Positions 1 to 7,997 of a stretch of DNA of 64,000 bases are shown in pieces (position 1 is the first letter of the stretch; the number at the start of each line of letters is the position of its first letter). Under the pieces are notes generated by a model. That model had not been told where the DNA came from and ran no database searches. It saw only the letters and a program-made list of their open reading frames with translations. The translations under genes and the position numbers were made by a program. This DNA is from Treponema sp. (GTDB lineage Bacteria; Spirochaetota; Spirochaetia; Treponematales; Treponemataceae). The stretch is from NCBI GenBank assembly GCA_017470605.1, contig JAFUYH010000019.1, forward strand, positions 27,668-91,667, read 5' to 3'.

Positions 1-86
1 GAAGTGACGTTACAGGCACCATTAGGCTTGAGTTTATTATTTCTCTGAGTGTAATAAGGTTTATTTTCAGAATTGTTCTTTTTCAT
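1..86 (-). CDS. C39-like peptidase / phage lysin, N-terminal fragment
   Basis: A leftward reading frame starts with ATG at 86, preceded by GGAGG about 8 bases upstream, and stays open to the window edge. The 28 visible residues end in a GACNVTS-like stretch. In C39-like peptidases, including phage lysins, a Cys in an N-x-T-S context near the N-terminus is the nucleophile. Position beside a small membrane protein and a phage repressor fits a lysis gene of the prophage whose other genes lie to the left. Only the first residues are visible, so the family is an inference; a Cys-protease fold is the best guess. It overlaps the end of the upstream frame by 20 bases and begins just after a hairpin terminator. 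Confidence 0.5.
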   Translation of the reverse strand, partial: MKKNNSENKPYYTQRNNKLKPNGACNVT

Positions 87-438
87 TCTGCCATCCTCCG
101 AGCCTTAGGATAGCAGACAAAAAAAATCCCCAGCGAGTGCTGGGGAAGCAACGATGTTTTTTATGTTTATTGCGGTTGTGTTGAATCTGATGCTGATCTG
201 AACTTTCAGATTTGCCGTACAATTCTGGATGTTCTTTTCTGGCAACCGCATCCACAATCTTCAGAATGCGTTCCAAAGTTTCGTGTGTTTTTTCCGTTGC
301 TTTTGCAGTTCTGAAGAGACAACCAATGAGTGCAACGATGAAAAGAAAAACAAAAATGACAACAAGCAGAATAAAAACAACTCCGATTGAAGCAAATCCT
401 GATGAAGCAGAAGCTCTAGTAGCAAGAAATAATGGCAT
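67..438 (-). CDS. Small single-pass membrane protein, phage-associated
   Basis: Start is supported by AGGAGG six bases upstream of the ATG at 438. The 123-residue product has one strongly hydrophobic segment at about residues 17-41, followed by a charged helical stretch (about 44-80) that could be a short coiled coil and a basic tail. It lies between the repressor and the lysin-like gene, all leftward, so a holin-like or immunity/exclusion role is possible, but no family is recognised. The last ~30 codons read straight through a strong leftward terminator hairpin (119-145), which is odd: a transcript ending there would lack the stop codon. Out-of-frame TAA codons occur just before the hairpin, so a frameshift near the 3' end is possible. 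Confidence 0.6.
   Translation of the reverse strand: MPLFLATRASASSGFASIGVVFILLVVIFVFLFIVALIGCLFRTAKATEKTHETLERILKIVDAVARKEHPELYGKSESSDQHQIQHNRNKHKKHRCFPSTRWGFFLSAILRLGGWQNEKEQF
119..145 (-). terminator. Rho-independent terminator (leftward)
   Basis: Perfect stem CCCCAGC / GCTGGGG (128-134 with 139-145) and a 4-base loop; on the minus strand it is followed by eight consecutive T (A-run 119-126 on plus). It would end the repressor/membrane-protein transcript before the lysin-like gene. It lies inside the 67-438 reading frame. Confidence 0.8.
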
Positions 439-494
439 ATAAACCTCCTAATTTTTATATTCAGAATACTACAACTCTAGCCATGGCACAAGTT

Positions 495-1199
495 TTAAAT
501 TCCACGCAGCACCGTATTCTCATGCAGCCACGCCAACACACGGCCAAAGATGTGGAAATCCTCGCTGTCTGCCTCAATGGTGCGCACGAGCTCGGCTTCG
601 CGCAGATCCTGCTTCTGGACGGAATAGACCATCACCTTGTTTTCCAGCGGCTCAAAGCGAAGGAGCTTGCAGTAGGCATCTCCGGCAAAGCCGAAAACAT
701 AAACACCGTCTTTAAGCTGCTGGTCAGCAGAACCGTCAAAGAACAGAATGTCACCGTCCTGAATGCCAAGCCCTATCATGGAAACACCGCTTGCCCGGAA
801 TGCAAAGACCTTCTTGCCCGACAGACTCGGAATAGGAGACAGCGGCTCAATGTAGCCTGCAATGTTGTCTGCACATTCCCAGTTCTGCCCCGGACCGCAG
901 GAAACCTTCTGTGCAAGCAGAGGAATCTTCGCTCCTACCTTTGCGATTTCTGACCGCGCCGCCTCTGTGCTATTCTGGAACATCTCGCCTTCGCCGGTGA
1001 GAAGCCAGTCGATATTAACACCAAGGTTTTTGTAATTTGAATAATTCAAATTATTAAGAGATAAATTGACTTTATTTGTCAGATATTTAGATAAACTGCC
1101 ATAATCAATTCCCAACACATCACTGAAATCTTTTTTGCTAGATATTACGCCCTTTTCAATAAGAGAATCGTAAAGCTCCTGTAATCTTTCACCAATCAT
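495..1199 (-). CDS. Phage repressor, HTH plus S24 (LexA-like) peptidase
   Basis: 234 residues. An N-terminal helix-turn-helix (about 8-45) is followed by the NIDWLLTGEGEMF stretch (62-74) typical of phage cI-like repressors, a linker with an Ala-Gly pair at 114-115 that could be the autocleavage site, and an S24 peptidase domain with Ser140 (in SGVSM) and Lys163 (in LKDGVYVF) as the catalytic dyad. By family knowledge, RecA-stimulated self-cleavage relieves repression of the lytic operon. It is divergent from the early operon; the 184-base gap holds palindromes that fit its operators. Codons and length look intact, so the prophage switch is probably functional. Confidence 0.92.
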   Translation of the reverse strand: MIGERLQELYDSLIEKGVISSKKDFSDVLGIDYGSLSKYLTNKVNLSLNNLNYSNYKNLGVNIDWLLTGEGEMFQNSTEAARSEIAKVGAKIPLLAQKVSCGPGQNWECADNIAGYIEPLSPIPSLSGKKVFAFRASGVSMIGLGIQDGDILFFDGSADQQLKDGVYVFGFAGDAYCKLLRFEPLENKVMVYSVQKQDLREAELVRTIEADSEDFHIFGRVLAWLHENTVLRGI

Positions 1200-1231
1200 A
1201 GTAAATTTCCTAATTTTATTGATTTTTTATC

Positions 1232-1286
1232 GTAAAATTACTTGACATCTAGTAAATATCCGATATAATTCTAGTAAAATTACTAG
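1232..1286. promoter_or_regulatory. Phage early promoter with repressor operators
   Basis: A rightward sigma-70 promoter is visible: TTGACA (1242-1247), 16-base spacer, TATAAT (1264-1269). The 10-base palindrome GTAAAATTAC occurs twice, at 1232-1241 just upstream of the -35 and at 1274-1283, where it extends to the 16-base perfect palindrome CTAGTAAAATTACTAG (1271-1286) just after the -10. A half site CTAGTAAA lies at 1249-1256 within the spacer. This layout fits cooperative operators for the divergent S24 repressor. Confidence 0.75.
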
Positions 1287-1291
1287 AAAGG

Positions 1292-1346
1292 TTGACAAGT
1301 CAATTTTCAATGGTGCTAAGGGAAACTTTGAAAACTTACAAGTCAA
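1292..1346. promoter_or_regulatory. Second palindrome family in early leader (possible Ner site)
   Basis: TTGACAAGTCAA (1292-1303) is a perfect 12-base palindrome, and ACAAGTCAA recurs at 1338-1346. The two copies are 43 bases apart, downstream of the early promoter. They differ from the repressor operators, so a second DNA-binding protein, such as the Ner-like product of the first early gene, may act here. This role is inferred. Confidence 0.4.
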
Positions 1347-1383
1347 CTAATCAGAATATCGACAGAAAAAAGGAGGTTATGAA

Positions 1384-1701
1384 GTGAAAAACGCAACGCT
1401 TACACCTGAGCAGATACATCAGCTGATTGCAGAAAAGCAGGCAGCCAATCAGAAATCACGACTTGCACGTGCGAGTAAGAAAATCACCCCGGAACAGGGG
1501 TTGTATCTAAAGTACCGCCTTAAATGTGCGGGGGTGACAGGATCCGACATTGCCTTTGAGCTGGGCTGTACCAAGCAGAATGTGTGTAATGTCCTTTCCG
1601 GCAAGAGCCACAGCCAGCGCATCGAACGCGCCGTAGCCGCAAAACTCGGCTACCCAAGCTGGAACGCCATGGTCCAGAAACTAAGGGAGAGAGCGGCATG
1701 A
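1384..1701 (+). CDS. Ner-like HTH regulator, first early phage gene
   Basis: GTG start, chosen because AGGAGG (1371-1376) lies 7 bases upstream and the nearby ATG at 1379 is followed at once by a stop. The 105-residue protein has a basic N-terminal half and a helix-turn-helix at about 52-75 (TGSDIAFELGCTKQNVCNVL), followed by an AKLGYPSWNAM segment reminiscent of Ner/Nlp proteins. In Mu, Ner is the first early gene and turns down early transcription and the repressor promoter. Location and size match that role; the identification is by position and motif only. Its stop overlaps the next start by 4 bases (ATGA). Confidence 0.7.
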   Translation: MKNATLTPEQIHQLIAEKQAANQKSRLARASKKITPEQGLYLKYRLKCAGVTGSDIAFELGCTKQNVCNVLSGKSHSQRIERAVAAKLGYPSWNAMVQKLRERAA

Positions 1702-2177
1702 AGGAAGATACTTTTTTGGATGCACTGTCTGAGCGAATCAAAAAAGAGAATGTGCTTAACAGAAAAAAAATGAAACCGGAAGAAGCTTATTTAGTTGAAA
1801 AACATCTGCAGCAGGACAGCGAAGAACCAAACATCGAAGAGCTAGTCAAAGCTGCAAGGAAGTACAAACAGAAACTACCATGCGTTTTGGCAGTTTTAGA
1901 AGAAGCCATGCGCAAAGCAAGAGTTTGTCAGGAAATGGAAGCTCTTGTATCAGGCAATTTTGAAGGGTGGGACCTTCGGTACAACGAGCCGGGCTACGGA
2001 TCAAGCGGTGGCCCGATTGAAGCAGGACTTTACAGCGTAAGTATTTACCGCGGTAAAAAGTTCCTTGGTCACAGGCTTATTGCACCAGACGCGAGCGCAG
2101 AAAAAGCACTCGCAGAAATTGCAAACACACTTCTGCTTGTTATGCAGAGAGTAAAGGAGGTGGAACAAAAATCATAA
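1698..2177 (+). CDS. Hypothetical early phage protein
   Basis: 159 residues, translationally coupled to the Ner-like gene through an ATGA overlap. The N-terminal ~85 residues are charged and helical; the C-terminal part (about 90-150) has a Gly/Tyr-rich beta region followed by a helix. I do not recognise a family. It belongs to the rightward early operon of the prophage. A perfect AAAGGAGG Shine-Dalgarno sequence lies just before its stop codon, apparently for the next gene. Confidence 0.65.
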   Translation: MKEDTFLDALSERIKKENVLNRKKMKPEEAYLVEKHLQQDSEEPNIEELVKAARKYKQKLPCVLAVLEEAMRKARVCQEMEALVSGNFEGWDLRYNEPGYGSSGGPIEAGLYSVSIYRGKKFLGHRLIAPDASAEKALAEIANTLLLVMQRVKEVEQKS

Positions 2178-2209
2178 CACTTTGGAAAAACGGCAGAAAA
2201 CCGCCGTTC

Positions 2210-2458
2210 ATGGACAGCGAGGAAAAAGACCTGAACGCAGAAAAAATCCTTTACGCGGTCAAGAATCTTTCCTGCGTCGGTTTGCAGTATGTGGCAGTCT
2301 ACGGACTTCTGATGCTTGCAAAGATTAAAAGTCCGGCCGAGATATGCCGGGACATAGAGAACCTGGGAGGGCAAAAAGATGGAAATCTATGTAGAAGGTC
2401 AGAAAATGAAGAGTTTTCCCTGTCTCACACGCGGGGAGAAGCTTCGCTGGCTGAATGA
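2210..2458 (+). CDS. Small hypothetical phage protein with disturbed start
   Basis: From the ATG at 2210 the frame encodes 82 residues, but no ribosome site precedes that ATG. A perfect AAAGGAGG (2153-2160) instead points to codons at 2171-2176 (ATC, ATA) in the same frame; the ATA overlaps the TAA stop of the upstream gene. Read from there the product would begin xTLWKNGRKPPF and be about 94 residues. The helical core (AEKILYAVKNLSCVGLQYVA) continues to about residue 55; the remainder overlaps the next gene by 80 bases. Function unknown. It may be a gene crippled by a start-codon mutation or one using a rare AUA/AUC start. Confidence 0.45.
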   Translation: MDSEEKDLNAEKILYAVKNLSCVGLQYVAVYGLLMLAKIKSPAEICRDIENLGGQKDGNLCRRSENEEFSLSHTRGEASLAE

Positions 2459-2612
2459 CATGACAGTGCGGTTCTGGGGAACGAAGCTGTACAACTTCTG
2501 GCGCAATGCATACATCAGCTTCCGCGACAGAACCAAAAACAAAAAAGCCGGAAAGCTTACGGCAATAAGCAATCCGGCATCGGACAATCACGACGACTTT
2601 CCAGCCGCATGA
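2379..2612 (+). CDS. Small hypothetical phage protein
   Basis: 77 residues; ATG preceded by GGGAGG at 2365-2370 (8-base spacing). The product is basic and aromatic-rich (RWLNDMTVRFWGTKLYNFWR) and not membrane-like. I recognise no family. It overlaps the 3' end of the preceding small frame and is followed by 57 non-coding bases before the DUF3164 gene. Confidence 0.55.
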   Translation: MEIYVEGQKMKSFPCLTRGEKLRWLNDMTVRFWGTKLYNFWRNAYISFRDRTKNKKAGKLTAISNPASDNHDDFPAA

Positions 2613-2669
2613 TTTATACAAATCTAAAACATTATAGCACAGAAAGGAAATCTGTGTAAGGAGAAAAAC

Positions 2670-3293
2670 ATGGAAGAAAAGAATGTAATCCCGGAAGGAT
2701 ACATGAAAAACAGCCGCGGAGGACTTGATCCAATTGCTACTGTTAAAGACATTGACAAGCTTCGTGATCAGATGGTTAAGGAGATTGTATCAAAATCTCT
2801 TGAAGAAAGCAAAAAACTCACAGAAATAAAAAAAGAATTCTTCAAGTCAATTCAGGCTTTCGTAGAGTTGAGTGCTGAAAAGTACGGACTCAAATACGGC
2901 GGAAAGAAAGGCAATATGACATTTATGTCCTACGACGGCGAATACAAGGTTCTTGTAGCCGTAAATGAAAACATCGTATTTGACGAGCGTTTGCAGATTG
3001 CGAAAGGTCTGATAGACCAGTGCATTCAGGACTGGTCTAACGGCAGCCGTGACGAAATCAAAGCCCTTGTTCAGGATGCTTTCTATGTCGGTAAAAGCGG
3101 AAACATCAATAAGAACAGAATCCTCGGTCTTCACCGCCTCGAAATCAAGGATGAACGCTGGCAGCAGGCAATGGCCGCAATCAGCGACTCAATACAGGTG
3201 TCGGACAGTAAGCAGTACATAAGAATCTATCGCCGCAACAAAGAAGATGGCGAAAAATACGATTTGGTAAATCTTGATATTTCATCACTTTAA
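2670..3293 (+). CDS. DUF3164 family phage protein
   Basis: 207 residues, ATG with AAGGAG upstream. The opening, EGYMKNSRGGLDPIATVK followed by a DKLRDQMVKEIV helix, is characteristic of DUF3164, a family found beside MuA/MuB-type transposition genes in Mu-like phages. The middle contains a predicted coiled coil (about 35-70) and the remainder is a compact alpha/beta domain (KLVAVNENIVFDERL-like segment). No enzymatic motif is visible. By location it may act with the transposition complex or protect ends as Gam does in Mu, but this is not shown by the sequence. Confidence 0.8.
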   Translation: MEEKNVIPEGYMKNSRGGLDPIATVKDIDKLRDQMVKEIVSKSLEESKKLTEIKKEFFKSIQAFVELSAEKYGLKYGGKKGNMTFMSYDGEYKVLVAVNENIVFDERLQIAKGLIDQCIQDWSNGSRDEIKALVQDAFYVGKSGNINKNRILGLHRLEIKDERWQQAMAAISDSIQVSDSKQYIRIYRRNKEDGEKYDLVNLDISSL

Positions 3294-3301
3294 GGGCAGA
3301 A

Positions 3302-3332
3302 AGCTGGAGCGTTCTGGATGTCAGCTCCAGCT
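3302..3332 (+). terminator. Hairpin between DUF3164 gene and transposase cluster
   Basis: Perfect 9-base stem AGCTGGAGC / GCTCCAGCT (3302-3310 with 3324-3332) with a 13-base loop in the 59-base gap before the next gene. There is no T-run after it, so it is more likely an mRNA-processing or attenuation structure than a strong terminator. Confidence 0.45.
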
Positions 3333-3352
3333 GACAAAGGAGTTTTAGAAAA

Positions 3353-4147
3353 ATGAATGATTTGAGACTTGCAAATACAGCACTTACACCTGAACAGGCT
3401 TTTCCTTTCCAGCGCGAGATTGATACTTGGAATGCCGAGGAAGCTGTAAGAACTCTTAGACCTAAAGTTGAACAGCTTAAAAAAGTATCCCTCGAAGTTG
3501 CCCGCGAGCTTTGGATTGCACACCAGTCACTTACACAAAGAGGCGGAGACAGAAGAAGCGAAGATGCACAGACCTTTGGATTCTGCGACTTTCTCGACCT
3601 TGTAGGACTTTCAAAAAAGACAGCTTACCTGTGGCTCAAACTCTACGATGCTGCAAATGACAAGGTACGCACACCAGAAGAACTTCAGCTTGAAAATGCA
3701 AAAAGTGCTAATCCTGCTCTTCCTCAGCATGACAGTGCCTTTGAAGACCTCATAGTGAAGGCAATGCTTACAGGTGTTCGTGGCGAAGGCTGGACCAATG
3801 AGCACGAGCGCATCTACAAAATCCGCAAGGCAAACGAGCGTCTTGCAGAGCTTGCACGTACCTGGGGCAAAAAGAAGATCCGCTTAAACTGGGGTGATGA
3901 TGACTACTTTGCCCAGACACTTCTGCACAATGGCAGACAGTATGCCAAAATCAATCTTGAAAGCAAAGATCAGTACGAAGCTCAGCTGAATATTTTCGGG
4001 GCTCTTACAGATTTCCTTACAAGTATTCAGGATCCTGCAACACGACTTGCCGCTGTGTGCAACATCGGTCTTCGAGTTCGCGAGCTTGTTAATGACCTTG
4101 CAGATGAAGAAAAGAAGCTGAATGCATTTACAGGAGTTGAAGCATGA
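3353..4147 (+). CDS. HTH-containing phage protein upstream of transposase
   Basis: 264 residues, ATG with AAAGGAG upstream. The central segment RGGDRRSE followed by GFCDFLDLVGLSKKTAYLW (about 62-98) resembles the ParB/KorB-like HTH proteins found in phages and plasmids, with the helix-turn-helix at about 82-102. The N-terminal half is helical; the C-terminal ~80 residues are a helical bundle (about 205-258). It overlaps the transposase start by 4 bases (ATGA), which implies coupled expression. A DNA-binding accessory role in transposition is an inference from context. Confidence 0.7.
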   Translation: MNDLRLANTALTPEQAFPFQREIDTWNAEEAVRTLRPKVEQLKKVSLEVARELWIAHQSLTQRGGDRRSEDAQTFGFCDFLDLVGLSKKTAYLWLKLYDAANDKVRTPEELQLENAKSANPALPQHDSAFEDLIVKAMLTGVRGEGWTNEHERIYKIRKANERLAELARTWGKKKIRLNWGDDDYFAQTLLHNGRQYAKINLESKDQYEAQLNIFGALTDFLTSIQDPATRLAAVCNIGLRVRELVNDLADEEKKLNAFTGVEA

Positions 4148-6189
4148 CAACATTTGTTCCGGTAACAGACAAAAAGTTTCCGCTCCGTTCTGCAGTATAC
4201 GACGCTTTCAGAAAACGCAGTCCGCTCATTTCAAAAGCAAAAGCTTATGAGCAGATTGCCCAGCAGTTCAATATTTCTGTTCCCACTGTTCAGCGTTATG
4301 TCCGAAGAATGGAAAACGGCTCAATGTTTGCATTGCCGGAAGGTCGACAGGGCCGCCACGTTTATGCCTGGGATGACGAAGCACTGAGTTTCTTTACAAA
4401 CTTTATGCTTGCCGCTATTCAGCAGGTAGGCGGCTGCACAGTTCGCAATGCTTACAACTACACAAAGGCAGAAGCAGAACGTCAGGGCTGGAGCATCGGA
4501 AGCGAAGCAAGCGCATACGTTCATGCAAGGAACATCAGCCCCGCAATGAAGATGCTTGCCAAAGGCGGACAGAGGGCACTCGACAACATGTTCTATATCA
4601 GCAGAGACCTTACAAAGCTTAAACCATTCCAGCTGATAGTTGGTGATCAGCATATCTTTGACTTCTGGTGTATAGGCCCGGACGGAAAGAAAATTCGAGC
4701 AGAATGTTACCTCTGGCTTGATATGGCAACTCGTCTTGTTTATGGCATCAGCTTTGATATTGCATACAACACCCACACAGTAACAAGAGCATTGCGAATG
4801 GGAATCAAACGCTTTGGTAAGTTTGAAAGCACCTACAATGATAATGGTTCAAGCGAAAAATCAAAGCTTGCAGATTACATTGTAGAACGCCTGCAGAACT
4901 ACGGAGTGCGTTTTCTGGACGAAGCAGATTTGTACCACGCAGACAACGGACGTTACATTGTCGAAGACACAGAAGGACTTGTTGTTGATGTTGTTCCTAC
5001 AAAAGCTGAATGGGAAAAGCAGCACCGCCGAATCTTTGCCCGTGTTAAGAACGCAAAGACAAAACCAATCGAGCGATTCTTCAACACACTTGAACAGATT
5101 CTGCGCGATCAGTGCTTGCCGGGTCTTGTAAAAGGATTGGCAATTTCTGCGCCAGAAGAAGAACAGGCAACAAAACGGCTTGCATGGCAGGAAAGAAACA
5201 ATCTGCTTTTAAGCTATGACGATTTTATCCGCCAGGTAGTAAAGGCAATAGACATCTACGAAAACAGAGTTCATGCAACACTCGGCTGTACACCAATAGA
5301 GAGACTCGAACAGTACAAAAACGAAGGATGGATGCCGTCTTACATAGATCCTCGTGATGAAGCTTACCTCTTCATGGAAAGCACAATGCGCCAGGTCAAA
5401 GGAGATAGAATCGAGCTGAACGGAATCGAATACATCGGACCAGATTTAACTCAGCAGATGATTCTTGAGAACCGCGGAACACTTGTGGCATACAACCGCC
5501 AGAAGATAGAAATCCGCTACGATCCAGAGAACCTCGACCTCGGAGTATTTGCAATTGAACCGGGAACTAATCACGCGATTGCACTTCGCCCTGCAGAAAA
5601 AATCGACATGCTCGACCATGAAGCAATGGTTAAGCAGCTCGAATGGAAAAAACGCAATATGCGGGCCGTTCAGGAAGCATTCAAGACAGCAACACAGAAC
5701 AAGAACGTGCGTGTTCTTTCTGAGCCGCAGAAGTTTGCAGAGCTTCACACGGCAGAGGAACTCGCAGAAAAAGCAATGCAGAATCAGCTTGAATATACAA
5801 AGCCGGAAACAGTAATTCCGACACCTGTTATAAAAAAAGCTGATGTAGAAAAAGAAGAAGAGCGTGAAATTCCGATGAGCGTAAACCGCAGAACAGAAGA
5901 CTTTGCAACAGTACCGCAGAGCCTCAGCCGTCGCCAGGAAAGCATTTCTCGGGAAGATTTCCTTGAAACGCTTGCCGCTCGAATCGGAAACGAAAACGTT
6001 CTCCGCGCACACGGAAAGCCGGTTTTCTATATCGACCGTGAACGCTACGAATACATTTTGAATCAGTTCTACTCGGGCGAACATTTAAGCCGCGAGGACA
6101 TGGACTTCAAGTTTGAGTATGAAAGCAAAATGCCCCCCAACGAAGAGAATTATTTTGCCTCATACATCAAGGAAAAATTTCACAGATAA
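4144..6189 (+). CDS. MuA-type DDE transposase
   Basis: 681 residues. An N-terminal winged HTH region (about 10-55, FNISVPTVQRYVRR) precedes the RNase-H-like catalytic core. Likely catalytic residues are Asp168 (VGDQHIFDF), Asp233 (YNDNGSSEK) and Glu310 (KPIERFFNTLE); the last motif matches the AKPVER context of the catalytic Glu in MuA. A beta-barrel domain follows (about 395-480), then a charged C-terminal tail for interaction with the MuB-like ATPase. It catalyses strand transfer for integration and replicative transposition of the phage. Length is close to MuA (663) and no frameshift is seen. The MuB-like gene follows after 18 bases. Confidence 0.95.
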   Translation: MTTFVPVTDKKFPLRSAVYDAFRKRSPLISKAKAYEQIAQQFNISVPTVQRYVRRMENGSMFALPEGRQGRHVYAWDDEALSFFTNFMLAAIQQVGGCTVRNAYNYTKAEAERQGWSIGSEASAYVHARNISPAMKMLAKGGQRALDNMFYISRDLTKLKPFQLIVGDQHIFDFWCIGPDGKKIRAECYLWLDMATRLVYGISFDIAYNTHTVTRALRMGIKRFGKFESTYNDNGSSEKSKLADYIVERLQNYGVRFLDEADLYHADNGRYIVEDTEGLVVDVVPTKAEWEKQHRRIFARVKNAKTKPIERFFNTLEQILRDQCLPGLVKGLAISAPEEEQATKRLAWQERNNLLLSYDDFIRQVVKAIDIYENRVHATLGCTPIERLEQYKNEGWMPSYIDPRDEAYLFMESTMRQVKGDRIELNGIEYIGPDLTQQMILENRGTLVAYNRQKIEIRYDPENLDLGVFAIEPGTNHAIALRPAEKIDMLDHEAMVKQLEWKKRNMRAVQEAFKTATQNKNVRVLSEPQKFAELHTAEELAEKAMQNQLEYTKPETVIPTPVIKKADVEKEEEREIPMSVNRRTEDFATVPQSLSRRQESISREDFLETLAARIGNENVLRAHGKPVFYIDRERYEYILNQFYSGEHLSREDMDFKFEYESKMPPNEENYFASYIKEKFHR

Positions 6190-6207
6190 CACATAGGAGA
6201 AGAAATT

Positions 6208-7095
6208 ATGGATTTAAGGAATTGGATTGAAAACAACAGACTTTCCATGCAGGAAGCAGCCCGCATCATCGGTGTTGATAAATCACAGATTGTCAAAATC
6301 TGCCAGCATACATACCCCAACTGGCAGGACAAGGAAAATGAATACATCGAACGCCTCAAGAATGCGGGCTACACAAACAGTATACCACAAGGTATTGCAA
6401 TTGATACAGACGTGCTGGTGCTTACTCCAAGCGTTTCACGCTTCAAAGCACTTGCAGATGATTTGTCTGATCCAAACGGAACAATGTCTTCTTCAATCGG
6501 AATGGCAATTGGTACTGCTGAACGAGGAAAGACACACTCTGCAAAATGGTACGTTCAGGAAAATCAAAATGCAGCTTATGTTCTTTTTGTAGATGGTTCA
6601 ACTAAGACACAGCTTCTGCGTGATATTTGCGAAGCCATAGCACACACCAGACCACACAGCTTTGGAGAGTGTCTCACTATCCTGGAAGAATACTGCAAGT
6701 ACACAAGAAGACTTGTAATCATTGATGAAGCAGACAAACTTCCTATCCGCTACCTTGAAATTATCCGTGCAGTAAACGAACGCTGTCAGCTTCCGTTCCT
6801 TCTTGTAGGAGAGGAAGGTCTTAAAACAAAAACAGACAGAATCCCGCGCCTTAGAAGCAGAATCAGGAATCCAATTGTTCTGTTTGAACGTGCACATGCT
6901 GTAGATGTTGCCGCCTACTACCACGAAGCTGCAGGAATCGACATTACACCAGATACAGCAGACAGACTTGTACGCCATGCCCAGGGAGGCTTCCGTTCTA
7001 TCGTCAACGATTCAATCGCAATCAGCAAGATGGCTAAAGCCAGTGGCCTTGTCACCATTACAGATAACATGCTCGACAAGCTTTGTGCTGCGTAG
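6208..7095 (+). CDS. MuB-type AAA+ ATPase, transposition target selector
   Basis: 295 residues; ATG preceded by AGGAGAAG. An N-terminal HTH (about 11-35, MQEAARIIGVDKSQIVKI) matches the DNA-binding domain of MuB. The AAA+ core has Walker A GTAERGKT (102-109) and Walker B LVIIDEAD (169-176), plus an arginine-rich RIPRLRSRIRN segment. By family knowledge MuB binds target DNA in an ATP-dependent manner and activates MuA. The gene lies between the transposase and the gp16-like gene, as in Mu-like operons. Confidence 0.93.
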   Translation: MDLRNWIENNRLSMQEAARIIGVDKSQIVKICQHTYPNWQDKENEYIERLKNAGYTNSIPQGIAIDTDVLVLTPSVSRFKALADDLSDPNGTMSSSIGMAIGTAERGKTHSAKWYVQENQNAAYVLFVDGSTKTQLLRDICEAIAHTRPHSFGECLTILEEYCKYTRRLVIIDEADKLPIRYLEIIRAVNERCQLPFLLVGEEGLKTKTDRIPRLRSRIRNPIVLFERAHAVDVAAYYHEAAGIDITPDTADRLVRHAQGGFRSIVNDSIAISKMAKASGLVTITDNMLDKLCAA

Positions 7096-7104
7096 GAGGA
7101 AGAA

Positions 7105-7521
7105 ATGGATAACCGTTCAAACAGAAGTCGCCTAATCAGCAAAATACATGCTCAGAAAAACGCTGCAGGACTTGATGATGCAACCTACCGCCTCATCATT
7201 TCTGGAGCCAGTGGAAAGCAGAGCTGCACTGAATGTTCCATGAAGGAATTGAAACAAATATTTACAAACCTCAATTCCGTTTTGGAAAAGCAGGGCAAGC
7301 AGACATTCCGCTATTATCCACGCTGGGAACAGTCAACGCTTAAAGATGCCGTAACCGCAAGAGCAAAGAAAATCCTTGGAGAAGACTGGCAGAACCGTTT
7401 AGACAGCTTTTCACAAACAAGATTTTCAAAGGCAAAATACATCCTCTGCACCAACGCAGAATTGCGCAGCATAATGGCATTTTTGACCACCCTTGAACGC
7501 AAGGAGCGTGTAGCAAAATGA
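7105..7521 (+). CDS. Mu gp16-like protein (DUF1018)
   Basis: 138 residues; GGAGGAAG precedes the ATG. The N-terminal segment (LISKIHAQKNAAGLDDATYR) and C-terminal helices (AKYILCTNAELRSIMAFL) follow the DUF1018/gp16 pattern of the Mu early region. The molecular function of gp16 is not established. Its stop overlaps the next start by 4 bases. Confidence 0.82.
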   Translation: MDNRSNRSRLISKIHAQKNAAGLDDATYRLIISGASGKQSCTECSMKELKQIFTNLNSVLEKQGKQTFRYYPRWEQSTLKDAVTARAKKILGEDWQNRLDSFSQTRFSKAKYILCTNAELRSIMAFLTTLERKERVAK

Positions 7522-7988
7522 CTCAAGGCTGGCTGTTTTCAGAAGATGAAATGTTCGATACTCAATCAGTCCAGACTGCAGAAAAAGAGCCGGAGCTTTG
7601 CGACATTACGCCCGAAAAAAAGCCATCCCGCCGCAAGGAAAAATCGGAATGCCTTTTTACCAAAGAGGAGATGGCACAGCCCCCGCTCAATGCAGAAGAA
7701 AAGGACCGTCTGATCCGCCGTATAATCCGCAACGCACAACTCGGCGCCCGCTACATGTACCGTGCCAAAGAAGTCTGTGCAATGCTCCGTATTACCTACG
7801 ACGAGATTCAGACCCTTTTGAACTACTTCCGCCTAGACTGCGTAGTAATCCGCGACACAATCATCCGCATCCCCTGGTGGAGCCTTGCCGAATACCTCAT
7901 AGACCCCGCCGAGGATGTCGAAGCAGCCTTTTACGCATACTTAAAAACACTTCCGCACAAAGAACCGGAAGAAAAGAAAACTGCATAG
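7518..7988 (+). CDS. Hypothetical phage protein with possible HTH
   Basis: 156 residues, coupled to the gp16-like gene by an ATGA overlap. The first ~65 residues are charged and low complexity; the second half (about 72-135) has a YMYRAKEVCAMLRITYDEIQTL helix-turn-helix-like segment followed by a WWSLAEYL segment, reminiscent of excisionase or terminase small-subunit DNA-binding domains. No family is assigned with confidence. Confidence 0.6.
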   Translation: MTQGWLFSEDEMFDTQSVQTAEKEPELCDITPEKKPSRRKEKSECLFTKEEMAQPPLNAEEKDRLIRRIIRNAQLGARYMYRAKEVCAMLRITYDEIQTLLNYFRLDCVVIRDTIIRIPWWSLAEYLIDPAEDVEAAFYAYLKTLPHKEPEEKKTA

Positions 7989-7997
7989 GAACAGAAT

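Noticed and set aside
432..953. Rightward 173-codon frame opposite the repressor
   Set aside because: Antisense to a clear S24 repressor; no ribosome site or family features.
4321..4776. Leftward 151-codon frame opposite the transposase core
   Set aside because: Shadow of the DDE domain with no supporting signals.
5446..6084. Leftward 212-codon frame opposite the transposase C-terminus
   Set aside because: Cys/Phe-rich shadow of the transposase; no ribosome site.
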